Source: Caryophanales bacterium UBA2253 (GTDB lineage: Bacteria > Bacillota_I > Bacilli_A > ML615J-28 > CAG-698). Taken from it: a stretch of 41,671 nt of DNA. The stretch covers positions 1 to 41,671 of the forward strand of contig DDXT01000045.1 in NCBI GenBank assembly GCA_002347755.1, written 5' to 3'. Made by a program: the position numbers and the translations under genes. The notes under the pieces are model-generated. The model did not search any database, had not been told where the DNA came from, and was given only the letters and a program-made list of their open reading frames with translations. Of this stretch, positions 22,701 through 30,466 are shown piece after piece. Each line of letters starts with the position of its first letter. Position 1 is the first letter of the stretch.

Positions 22701-23339
22701 TTGCGACGCTTTGGAAGGCAAAACGGTAGCGCCAAGCTGCAAAGTTTCTCCGGCTTTGGCGGTAACAGTGGCATTGGTAATGGCCACTTTGGTCGGGTCA
22801 GGCAAAACGACGGTTACCGAAATGGTATCCGATCCGCCCTTTCCGGAAACAGTGATGGTCGCGGTTCCGACCCCGATGCCCCGGACGATCCCGTTATTGA
22901 CGGTGGCTACGGAAGAATTGCTGGAAACCCAAAGATAACTCATGGTTTGAGTCGGGGTGACGGTCGGGACCAAAGTAACTTCCTGATCGACGGCCACAGT
23001 CATGGTCTCCTCTGAAAGGCTGATGGTGACGGCGTTCACCACGACGGTGACCTCGGCGGTCGCTTCTTTGCCTTCAACTTGAACGGTGATTTTGGCCGTC
23101 CCGGCGCCGATGGCGGTGAGGACTCCATTGACAACCGTGATGACGTCTTCGTCATCAGATGTCCAGACATACACTAAATCTTCTTTGTTGGCGATCGGAG
23201 TCAGGGTTTCCGTATCCCCCACGGTCATGGTGATCGATTCACTTTCAAAGCTCAGTTCAATTTTCTCGGCGCAGGCAGCCAAAAAAAGACTGCTGGCCAA
23301 AGCAATGAACAATACCAAAAATTTCGAGATTTTTCTCAT
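19728..23339 (-). CDS. Giant surface lipoprotein: 5 Big_2 repeats + 2 beta-helix modules
   Basis: A 1203-residue lipoprotein exported by Sec and anchored to the outer membrane face. The signal peptide ends in LAAC with lipid-bearing C23. Five Big_2-like Ig domains follow at about 27-101, 103-178, 182-262, 266-348 and 352-432, each with a VGDT/LxPxV start and a SSDxxVATVxxxGxVTxxxxG core. Two right-handed beta-helix modules (about 445-875 and 880-1190) each open with NAF, PGxYxES and GPN..PN..R..EAI, then Asn-rich coils of the NNxFxN type. The protein ends where a further module would be expected to begin. Such stalks with beta-helix tips usually bind or cleave glycans or attach to surfaces; no catalytic residues can be named. 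It is a paralogue of the next gene. Confidence 0.85.
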   Translation of the reverse strand: MRKISKFLVLFIALASSLFLAACAEKIELSFESESITMTVGDTETLTPIANKEDLVYVWTSDDEDVITVVNGVLTAIGAGTAKITVQVEGKEATAEVTVVVNAVTISLSEETMTVAVDQEVTLVPTVTPTQTMSYLWVSSNSSVATVNNGIVRGIGVGTATITVSGKGGSDTISVTVVLPDPTKVAITNATVTAKAGETLQLGATVLPSKASQAVIWSSNDQSLATVSETGLVTFVGIGVVSITATSDVLETQFGRVSIAILPPDPATITVTGAGGLTEVNLTNTLQMSAVISPELADQGVTWSTSDNSVAYINETGLLTAVKMGNVDVIATSIALGTVSGSLTITVVLPLPSSITLSGPETVIQIDENLQLNSVVNPGLADQSVTFVSSDDTVATVDATGKVIGVKAGEAIITATSTALNTLTSSITIKVVEKVTAPVHPDIVIDAALAASERYSLVTYDSIDYIVGINAFSNFGKAVPAANAKIYVYPGNYSESLTINAAGIQILGPNVGLNPNKDARTAEAIMSGIITVGVSMDGFMIDGLAFTGNGSVIGLGTIKNVTFQNNLVFDTTETTTAWSASRNYALPSFLAFSKASNVMENIIIINNKFNNVSANAILLANVLNVTISGNAFLNFDFEAIRIDGGYNHGTALISDNLFENDVLSAYNGIYLRSTGGSKDSANPQIINIFGNSFKNIGSPTNDFSGAITTNAYQEYGVTITVDHNVFETCSNYLWLRNNATAANHLAYAWVANVTNNVFLGEPVTYYFRSLNSIGDTELTNPSLVNFDKNFFGDVEGNVITPDPEKLQSVKTITNNLGGAYEIDAFYVDPSLAGKASGEAVVVNSINLIYMTNAFSTIADALNAASENQNIIVLPGTYAESFTVSKNGITLAGPNGQISPNGGTRVPEAILTGTITLGKELQNFEIRGFKFAENAQILNTIGTAGTAAAVKTNLNGFAFSKNLVESGLASGKGFIYFVEAPSCYSRDLNFMDNHFTSTLLTTTLESVVYLDNNAGIKFVGNTFENVVLRAIYVNDITKGLAGDSLFENNTFKNVGTDAIWINWLSPLPSTTATVAILGNDFETIGGRAIHVGKMNNADTYVAINIQRNVFNGVNTAMYFVRVSTGANIHANYNKFVTIPTAFYFQNATDETTSSPAVLDATKNLFLSEGVAVTPEAGKMAGSMNIAEAYASLEDYNAAIAALLG

Positions 23340-23429
23340 GCTTGTTTGATTTGTTAAGCCTTAGCGTACTGACCGGCTTAATAAACTTTCCTCCATTTTG
23401 AAATTTCATCAGTACGAAAACCATTTACA
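23340..23429 (-). promoter_or_regulatory. Conserved pseudoknot leader, copy 1
   Basis: The roughly 90-nt leader of the first lipoprotein gene. Stem 1 pairs 23416-23408 with 23373-23365 (CGUACUGAU/GUCAGUACG, last pair U-G). Stem 2 pairs loop bases 23381-23375 (UUAAGCC) with 23360-23354 (GGCUUAA). Between them are a 26-nt loop holding AUGGAGGAAAGU and a 4-nt linker (CUAA). Fourteen nt then lead to the AUG, without a ribosome site. No known riboswitch class is recognised. Confidence 0.7.
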
Positions 23430-23435
23430 GGGATA

Positions 23436-23441
23436 ATTATA
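23436..23441 (-). promoter_or_regulatory. Extended -10 box of the first lipoprotein gene
   Basis: Minus strand TGTTATAAT; no good -35. It lies 97 nt before the ATG, almost the same distance as in copy 2. Confidence 0.6.
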
Positions 23442-23482
23442 ACATCTTTAATGCATCTTTTCCATTAAAAACGAAAAATAAA

Positions 23483-23516
23483 AAAAGCCCGGAGTTTTTT
23501 CAAACTCGGGGCTTTT
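23483..23516 (-). terminator. Terminator of the second giant lipoprotein gene
   Basis: aaaagccc-g-gagttt / aaactc-g-gggctttt with a 4-nt loop and one G/G mismatch. Seven or more T follow on the minus strand. Confidence 0.85.
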
Positions 23517-23524
23517 CCATTTCA

Positions 23525-26500
23525 TTAAGCTGGGGTGTAAACGTGAGCGTCCATGTAAGTGAAATCATCCTTTGCATAAACGTCCCAATCATTTGGATCA
23601 AACACGGTAATCGGGAATCCAACATGGGTGGCTTTGCGCACTAGCGTGTTATCAAGGGTATCCCCGGTTCCAACGGTCCAGAAGGTCCCTGGATCGTTCC
23701 CAACAATACCGATAATGTCAACGATCTGTCCCAATTTTCTCAAAACGACCGCGTCATCGCCGTTAAAATTAATGACGTAGCTGTTCTCGATGGCTCCGAC
23801 TGGTTTGGACGCCGCGACGAAATCCGCATGAACGATTACGATCACGTCGCCCGGAGCCAGCATGGTTCCCTCGGCGAAAGTCATGGATTGCGAAACGGTC
23901 GCGGAACCGTTGCTGTAAAGTTCAAGCGTGAAAGAACCCAAATTGACAGCCGCAGCGGTCGGATTGTAAATTTCGATCCATTTGTTGAAACTGCCGCCCT
24001 CGCCGTATTCGCTAATGAACAATCCCTTATTGGCGGTTAATTGAACATTTTCGATCTTGTCTGACAAAGTAGCCGGATCAACGGTTGCGATTCCGTCATC
24101 CGCATAAACTGTGTTCCCGTAGAATTGTGTTTTGACGACACCTGGAGTGGCGTGGCCATTGTAATAATAGTTGTCAGTCGGGATGGTTTTGAAGAGGTTT
24201 CCGGAAATGATGATCTCCAGATCGTCGGCTTCAGCGGCCGCATGATCGATCCGGATGTCATTTCTGGCGCTGCGATCAAAATTGTTATTGAGAATGGAAA
24301 TGTCCGTTCCGTTGAGTGCAACCACAATGCCTCGCATCGAAATTGCCCCGGTCGGGAAATCAGCGGCGTACCCAAATCCGTTGTTAATGAAGGAGTTTCC
24401 GGAGATGGTGACCTGTGAGCAAGTGCTGGTTCCAACGAACAACCCGTATTGGCCAATATTTTCCAAGGTGTTTCCAGTGAAAACCAATTTCCCGATGACT
24501 GCGCCGCCACCGTCGTTTAGGCGAACGCCGTCTGAACTTGCGTCAGTGATCGTATTGTTTTTGAAGGTGAAGTTTTCAACAAAAGCGACGCGAACGGATC
24601 GGTCAGCTCCGAAGCTGAAGAACTTATTGTTGTTGATGACAAAGTTTAAGACTTTCTGATCAGCGGATGCTTGTTTGAATACGATGAAACCGCTGCTTCC
24701 GTCTCCGGCCCCGCCGTCAACGATGTTGTAACTGAAGTTGAATCCGTCAATCAGACCAGCCGCATCGCCGGTGATCTTGCATGTGTCCGCGTTATGCAAG
24801 AACGTCAACCCTTTGATGGTGACATTCTTGACCCCGGTCGCGATGGTGATGTTTCCCTGCATGATGGCTTCGGAAACTCTGACGCCGGTGTTAGGGTCAA
24901 TGGCCGCATTCGGTCCGATGATTGAAACATTGTCAAACGCAATGGTAACGGCGTCGCTGTAAGTTCCGTCATTGACGTAAACGACGGTATTCAGTCCCAC
25001 GATCGCAAATGCTTCGGCCAAAGTGTCAAAGGCATTGACCCCAACATAATAATCTTTCCCGCCTTGGGTGATTTTGGTCATGTCAGCTTCCGTTGCCAAG
25101 GCCGCGTCGACTAAAACGTTCGCAGCGCTGGCATCAATGACGACCTCATATTCAAAGAACATGGTTTCATCAGTACTTAGGACCGCCTTAATCTTGACGG
25201 TTCCGCCTTTGATTCCAAGGACATTTCCGTTTTGATCAACGGTGGCAATGGTCTCATCTGCCGACGACCAAACTAAGGTCTGCGGAGCAGTGTTTGGAAG
25301 AACTTGTCCATTCAGAGGGGTTTTCGCGCCGAGTTTCAATGCTGTCGGTCCGGTAATTTGGACGGAGATCGGAATGTACGAAGTCGCAATTCCAGCGTCC
25401 AATTCCGCTTTGGTGTCATAAACGACTAAGTTGCTTTCGGCAGTCTTATGCAGATCGAATTTAGTAGGCGTGATCGTTGCTTTGGCCACGTCGGTAGTTC
25501 CGTAATAGTTGAAGTTGATGTAAACGGTATCAACGTTGGTCAAGTTGGTGTCAGTTGCGTTAAGCAAGTTCTGGAAGTAGAAAGTTACTCCGTCAGCATC
25601 GATGAATGAGTTGTACTCAATGATCGCTGACCAGAGGATGTTCTTGGTTGCCCAAGTGGTAACCGAAGTAACGTTGCCGCGCAAACTGATGTAGTTGGTG
25701 CAGTTTTCAAATTCGTTGTAACGAATCGTGAAAATGGCGTTCTTCTTTTCCGCGTATCCCGATGTTCCAATCGCGCCAATGCGGGTGCCGGCCGGAATTT
25801 CGGTAGCGCCGGCTGATCCGATGTTCTTGAAGCTGTTGTAATAAATGTTGGCAGCCAATGGATCAGAATAAGCACCGGTGCAGCTGCGGATGTAAATTCC
25901 GTTATAAGTGAAGTTTTCGAAAGAGTTGTCGCGAATGTCAAGGACACCGCTGACTGACCCGTAATCCATGCGGATGGCATCGCGGGTTCCGCCGATGAAG
26001 ACGTTGCCTTTGATGGTGACGCCGGTTACGCACAACAAGAAGATGTTGGTGTCAGCTACATTCGTGAATTTGTTGTTGATGAATTGGAAATCATGCAGCC
26101 ATCTGGCATTCGGGACCAAGTTAATGAATCCCGGAGTAGTGGTGGTCGCCGGAGTGGTTACTCCGTATGCAGAATAAGCAGTGTATTTCCAAGTCAAAGT
26201 CGCAGCGGAAGTGTCATAAGCGTAGTTATTTTCATAAACAAATCCGTATTGATCTCCCGAAGCGCCGTAGCTGCGAATTCTCGCGGTTCCGGTGAAAGAG
26301 AACCCTTTGATGGTGACGTAGTTGGCATCATTGATGTACCAAACTCCGGTGCTGGTGGTCGCGGTTGGGGAAGCGGCCAAGAAAGCCGTGTCATCCAAAG
26401 TCGGGTTCAGGTTCGCATTCAGGGACTTCAAGGTCACGCCTTTGGTGATGGTGATTTCCTCAGCGTAAGTTCCCGGAAGAACGATGACGGTCGCCTTGGC

Positions 26501-29095
26501 CGGAGCCGCTGCCAATGCTTCAGTGATGGTCGCAAAAGCCCGGACTCCGTACAGCAGACTCAAGCCTCGAACGGTGACTGGATCATTCAGGACTTTGCCA
26601 ACCAAACTTGGGTCGACATAGAGTCCCGAAACGGCGTCTTCGTAAGCTTCCAAAGTAGTGTAGTAAGGAGCAAATCCCGAAGCATTCAAGCCCAGGAATT
26701 CCGAAGCGACCGGTGCAACGGCGAAATAGTTGAATTGACCGTTGATGATGTTGTTGACCGAGGCGGCATCGCTGCCCTTGCTGATGTAATCGCAAGCGCC
26801 ATCGACTGGGTCGATGCATACGCCTTCGTTGAATTTGTTGAAATTAACATTAATTTCCAGAGTTTCGGCGGTAGCGGTTCCGTATTTGAAGCGAACATCG
26901 TGCCAGGCCGAATTATAGACGAAATTGTTGTACATAATGTTGACAACGGTTTTTGCAGCTCCGGTTTCTGGAGCAAATCCAACCATGTTGGTCAGTCCGA
27001 AAACTCCGGTTCCGGTTGGGTCAACACCGATTTCGTTGTTTAGAATGTCAACTTTTATGGCGCTGTATCTTCCGATATAAATCGGATACTGGATATTCAT
27101 TTCAAACTCGTTGTTTTCAATTAATAGTGTTCCGTTGACTCCGGGACCAACCCCGTTAGCATCATAAGTGGTGTTTGTTCCTTCCAAACGGATGGAATCA
27201 AAGAAGCGGTAGAAATAGCAGCCTTGAATGATTAGGTTCTTGGCGTTATTGATGCGAACTCCGCGATATCCCTGGTTCTTGGTATCATTGAAAGATGAAT
27301 CCAAAACCTGGACATTTTCGATCAAATCAGTATCGACTTTTGAACTAAAGAATAGTACGCCTTCAGCCGCCGGCACCATGGAATCATAAGCCAGGACGTT
27401 TTGAACGGTGATGTTGTTTAAAGCGCTGGCGGAATAGATCTGAGCGCTTCCGGAAATCTTGATTCCCTTAATGACAATGTTCTCCACTTGTCCCAAAGTC
27501 AACTTGGCGGTCAATTCCGCTTCCGGAAGACGGTCTTCCAAATCGGTTACCGGGTTGATGGCTTCATTTGGTCCCAAAACGGTAACGTTGTTGACATTGA
27601 TGGCAACCGGTTCAGTGTATGTTCCCGCGAGAATGGTAACGATCGATCCGTCAACTACTTTGGCGAAAGCTGGAGCTAAAGTAGTGAACGCGGTGACACC
27701 GGCGATGTAATCAACGGCGCCCACGGTAACAGTCGAATATCTTTCAGCGGTCATGTTGGCATCAACCAAGATCTTTGAATAATCAATGACGCCAAGTTTA
27801 GCAACGACTTTGACTGAGTAAGATGCGAAAATGGTATTCAAAGCGGTGCTGGTAACGGTAATGATTACCGTCCCTTCCGCGACGCCGGTAACCAATCCAT
27901 TCGCGTCAACGGAAGCGATCAGCGGATCAGCCGAAGTATAAGTTACTTCCTGGGAAGCGTGCAATGGAGTGACGACGGAACTTAGTTGTACCGTCTCTTC
28001 AATCTGAATGACACTTTCCGGTCCGGAAATGACCACATTGACCGGGTCAGGAAGAATAACGGTGATCTCCAGCGATCCGGATACCGTGTTCAAAACCGCG
28101 GAAGTAGCGGTAACGGTAACGGTTCCGACCTTCAAAGCTGTCAACAAGCCGTTGGCATCAATGGTCGCAACCAGATTGTCGGAAGTCGTCCATACGACGC
28201 CTTGGTTGGCGAGATCAGGGCTGACCACGGACAACATTTGCAAAGTTTCAGAGAGAATGACGCTGACGGCTCCGGCGGTTCCGGTAACGACGAGGGTTTC
28301 CGGATCAGGGGCGCCGATGGCGATGACGGCAGTCGCAGTCATGGTATTAAGAGCTTGCGATGTCGCGGTGATGGTAACCGATCCGATGGCTAGGAAAGTA
28401 ACCAAGCCGGCCGGAGAAACGGTCGCCAGATCTGTGTTGCTTGAACTCCATACAACCGCCTGCGAAGCCTTGGAAGGCAATATGGTGGCAGCCAGTTGCA
28501 GAGTGTCGCCCACTTTGGCGCTTTCAGCCGCGCCGGTGATGGCAACATGAGTCGGGTCAGGAAGAACAACCGTTACGGCGATGGTATCCGAACCACCCTT
28601 GCCGGAAGCGGTAATGGTCGCGGTTCCGACCGCAATTCCCGTAACGACTCCGTTGGCAACGGTGGCCACAGTCGCGTCGCTGGTCGTCCAAGTGTAGCTC
28701 ATGGCTTGAGCAGGAACAACCGTCGGGGTCAAGGTAACTTGTTGATCAATGGCAATGGTCATGGTTGCGTCAGCAAAAGTGATGGTAACCGCATTGACCG
28801 TAATAGTGATCGAAGCGGTTGCTTCTGTATCTGGCACAGTAACCGTGACTACTGCGGTTCCGGCTCCGACTGCCGTCAGGGTTCCGTCCGCGACGGTAAC
28901 AACGGCAGTGTTGCTCGAAGTCCATTCATACACAAGTTCTTCTTTGTTGGCAATCGGGGTTAGAACTTGGGTGTCTCCGACGGTCATGGTGACAGATTCG
29001 CTTTCAAAGCTCAGTTCAATCTTTCCGCAGCCGACTAAAGCAAACGTCAGTGCCAAAGAAAGAAGCAAAACCAGAAATTTTGAGAATCTTCTCAT
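23525..29095 (-). CDS. Giant surface lipoprotein: 6 Big_2 repeats + 3 beta-helix modules + lamin-tail domain
   Basis: A 1856-residue lipoprotein, paralogue of the gene downstream. The lipobox is LVGC with C23. Five Big_2-like domains lie at about 26-100, 102-178, 182-260, 265-347 and 351-432, collinear with the other protein. Beta-helix module 1 spans about 440-820, module 2 about 845-1235, a sixth Big_2 domain about 1243-1320, and module 3 about 1325-1685. The C-terminus (about 1690-1850) is a lamin-tail (LTD) domain: LFISEYGEGGSFNKWIEIYN, then LAPGDVIVIVH and NGDDAVVLRK. LTD domains are common on secreted bacterial proteins, often beside nucleases or phosphatases. Expected at the cell surface; ligand unknown. 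It lacks a ribosome site next to the ATG. Confidence 0.85.
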   Translation of the reverse strand: MRRFSKFLVLLLSLALTFALVGCGKIELSFESESVTMTVGDTQVLTPIANKEELVYEWTSSNTAVVTVADGTLTAVGAGTAVVTVTVPDTEATASITITVNAVTITFADATMTIAIDQQVTLTPTVVPAQAMSYTWTTSDATVATVANGVVTGIAVGTATITASGKGGSDTIAVTVVLPDPTHVAITGAAESAKVGDTLQLAATILPSKASQAVVWSSSNTDLATVSPAGLVTFLAIGSVTITATSQALNTMTATAVIAIGAPDPETLVVTGTAGAVSVILSETLQMLSVVSPDLANQGVVWTTSDNLVATIDANGLLTALKVGTVTVTATSAVLNTVSGSLEITVILPDPVNVVISGPESVIQIEETVQLSSVVTPLHASQEVTYTSADPLIASVDANGLVTGVAEGTVIITVTSTALNTIFASYSVKVVAKLGVIDYSKILVDANMTAERYSTVTVGAVDYIAGVTAFTTLAPAFAKVVDGSIVTILAGTYTEPVAINVNNVTVLGPNEAINPVTDLEDRLPEAELTAKLTLGQVENIVIKGIKISGSAQIYSASALNNITVQNVLAYDSMVPAAEGVLFFSSKVDTDLIENVQVLDSSFNDTKNQGYRGVRINNAKNLIIQGCYFYRFFDSIRLEGTNTTYDANGVGPGVNGTLLIENNEFEMNIQYPIYIGRYSAIKVDILNNEIGVDPTGTGVFGLTNMVGFAPETGAAKTVVNIMYNNFVYNSAWHDVRFKYGTATAETLEINVNFNKFNEGVCIDPVDGACDYISKGSDAASVNNIINGQFNYFAVAPVASEFLGLNASGFAPYYTTLEAYEDAVSGLYVDPSLVGKVLNDPVTVRGLSLLYGVRAFATITEALAAAPAKATVIVLPGTYAEEITITKGVTLKSLNANLNPTLDDTAFLAASPTATTSTGVWYINDANYVTIKGFSFTGTARIRSYGASGDQYGFVYENNYAYDTSAATLTWKYTAYSAYGVTTPATTTTPGFINLVPNARWLHDFQFINNKFTNVADTNIFLLCVTGVTIKGNVFIGGTRDAIRMDYGSVSGVLDIRDNSFENFTYNGIYIRSCTGAYSDPLAANIYYNSFKNIGSAGATEIPAGTRIGAIGTSGYAEKKNAIFTIRYNEFENCTNYISLRGNVTSVTTWATKNILWSAIIEYNSFIDADGVTFYFQNLLNATDTNLTNVDTVYINFNYYGTTDVAKATITPTKFDLHKTAESNLVVYDTKAELDAGIATSYIPISVQITGPTALKLGAKTPLNGQVLPNTAPQTLVWSSADETIATVDQNGNVLGIKGGTVKIKAVLSTDETMFFEYEVVIDASAANVLVDAALATEADMTKITQGGKDYYVGVNAFDTLAEAFAIVGLNTVVYVNDGTYSDAVTIAFDNVSIIGPNAAIDPNTGVRVSEAIMQGNITIATGVKNVTIKGLTFLHNADTCKITGDAAGLIDGFNFSYNIVDGGAGDGSSGFIVFKQASADQKVLNFVINNNKFFSFGADRSVRVAFVENFTFKNNTITDASSDGVRLNDGGGAVIGKLVFTGNTLENIGQYGLFVGTSTCSQVTISGNSFINNGFGYAADFPTGAISMRGIVVALNGTDISILNNNFDRSARNDIRIDHAAAEADDLEIIISGNLFKTIPTDNYYYNGHATPGVVKTQFYGNTVYADDGIATVDPATLSDKIENVQLTANKGLFISEYGEGGSFNKWIEIYNPTAAAVNLGSFTLELYSNGSATVSQSMTFAEGTMLAPGDVIVIVHADFVAASKPVGAIENSYVINFNGDDAVVLRKLGQIVDIIGIVGNDPGTFWTVGTGDTLDNTLVRKATHVGFPITVFDPNDWDVYAKDDFTYMDAHVYTPA

Positions 29096-29184
29096 ACATC
29101 TATCATAGCCCGGGCCCTAACATACTGACGGCCCAAACTACTCTCCTCCATATTTGTTTTTTGTCAGTATGAAAAACGTTTACA
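29096..29184 (-). promoter_or_regulatory. Conserved pseudoknot leader, copy 2
   Basis: Stem 1 pairs 29171-29163 with 29129-29121 (CAUACUGAC/GUCAGUAUG, 9 perfect pairs). Stem 2 pairs loop bases 29136-29130 (UUGGGCC) with 29116-29110 (GGCCCGG, two U-G pairs). The loop is 26 nt with AUGGAGGAGAGU, the linker 4 nt (UUAG), and 14 nt lead to the AUG. All lengths equal those of copy 1 at 23340-23429. Confidence 0.7.
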
Positions 29185-29190
29185 TCAAAC

Positions 29191-29218
29191 ATTATAGCAC
29201 ATATAAATTTATTGTGAA
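29191..29218 (-). promoter_or_regulatory. Promoter of the second lipoprotein gene
   Basis: Minus strand TTCACA, 16 nt, TATAAT with extended TG (TGCTATAAT). Confidence 0.65.
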
Positions 29219-29254
29219 ATAATATTTTCTCAATTTTGTTGTTTATTAAATAAA

Positions 29255-29278
29255 AAAGTTGCCATTTAAGGCAACTTT
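29255..29278 (-). terminator. Terminator of metK
   Basis: aaagttgcc/ggcaacttt with a 6-nt loop. The minus strand continues with T. Confidence 0.85.
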
Positions 29279-29285
29279 GAAAAAA

Positions 29286-30428
29286 TTATTTTTGAAAATA
29301 AGTTCTGATGGCTTCGACTTTGTCCAGTTTTTCCCAACTAAGATCCAAATCATCGCGGCCAAAATGGCCGTAAGCAGCGACTTGGGCGAAAATCGGGCGC
29401 CGAAGGTCCAAGTTCTCGATGATCTTTTTCGGAGTAAGTTCAAAGAGCGCACGGATGGCTTTGACGATTTCCTCATCGCTGTGTGTCCCCGTTCCGTAAG
29501 TGTCGACCAAAACCGAAGTCGGTTCGCTGCGGCCGATGACATAACTCAGCCCGACTTCCAAACGGGAAGCAATTCCGGCCGCCACCAGGTTTTTCGCGAT
29601 GTAACGCGCCATGTAAGAAGCGCTGCGGTCAACTTTGGTGGCATCTTTTCCGCTGAACGATCCGCCGCCGTGGTGAGCATAGCCCCCATAGGTGTCAACA
29701 ATGATCTTTCGGCCGGTCAGACCCGAGTCGCCCTTCGGTCCGCCGATGACGAAACGTCCCGACGGATTGATGTAGAATTGGGTTTGGTCATCGAGAAGCT
29801 CTTTCGGGATCACCGGAAGGATGACTTCATCGAGAATGAATTTCTGGAGTTCTTCTTTTTTGACTTTTTCATTGTGTTGGGTGGAAACGACGACGCTGTC
29901 GACCCGAACCGGTTTGTCATCTTCATATTCAATCGTGACCTGCGTCTTTCCGTCCGGACGAAGGAAATCGACCAAATGGGCTTTGCGAACATCAGCCAAA
30001 CGATGAGCCAGTTTGTGAGCCAGCATGATCGGCATCGGCATCAGCTCTTTGGTTTCGGTGCAGGCATAACCGAACATCAGGCCTTGGTCGCCGGCGCCTT
30101 CGCCGTCGCGAACGGCATTGGCAATGTCCGGGGATTGTTCGTTGATGCAAACCAAAACCGCCAGGTTTTCGGCGTCAAAACCGATCTTTCCGCGGTTATA
30201 TCCGATTTTTTCGACGGTGTTGCGAACGATTTTTTGAATATCCGCGTAGGTTGTGGTCGTGATTTCACCCATGACCAAAACCAAACCGGTAGTAGCGCAA
30301 ACTTCGCAAGCGACCTTCGCGTGCGGATCATCCTTCAGGATGGCATCGAGAATGGTGTCGGCGATTTGGTCGCAAACCTTATCGGGATGGCCTTCGGTGA
30401 CGGATTCGGAAGTAAACAATCTTTTCAT
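29286..30428 (-). CDS. metK: S-adenosylmethionine synthetase
   Basis: Makes SAM from methionine and ATP, supplying the SAM enzymes of this window (TrmL, radical SAM protein). It has 380 residues, normal length. FTSESVTEGHPDK opens the N-terminal domain, GAGDQGLMFGYA is the first signature at about 112-123, and GGGSFSGKD the phosphate-binding second signature at about 258-266. GAGGT precedes the ATG. The gene follows the DEAD-box helicase gene by 38 bp with no clear separate promoter, so it may be co-transcribed. No SAM riboswitch is present. Confidence 0.96.
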   Translation of the reverse strand: MKRLFTSESVTEGHPDKVCDQIADTILDAILKDDPHAKVACEVCATTGLVLVMGEITTTTYADIQKIVRNTVEKIGYNRGKIGFDAENLAVLVCINEQSPDIANAVRDGEGAGDQGLMFGYACTETKELMPMPIMLAHKLAHRLADVRKAHLVDFLRPDGKTQVTIEYEDDKPVRVDSVVVSTQHNEKVKKEELQKFILDEVILPVIPKELLDDQTQFYINPSGRFVIGGPKGDSGLTGRKIIVDTYGGYAHHGGGSFSGKDATKVDRSASYMARYIAKNLVAAGIASRLEVGLSYVIGRSEPTSVLVDTYGTGTHSDEEIVKAIRALFELTPKKIIENLDLRRPIFAQVAAYGHFGRDDLDLSWEKLDKVEAIRTYFQK

Positions 30429-30466
30429 GTATTTGTACCTCTTATATAATTCTATACTCTCTTTTT

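Noticed and set aside
22191..23015. Long plus-strand open frames opposite the giant lipoprotein genes
   Set aside because: They are antisense shadows of strongly biased Val/Thr/Ala-rich coding sequence, with no ribosome site and low-complexity Gly/Arg/Asp-rich products.
29130..29151. Resemblance of GGAGAGUAG in leader copy 2 to the start of THF riboswitches
   Set aside because: Copy 1 lacks it (GGAAAGUUU) and the rest of the THF consensus is absent.
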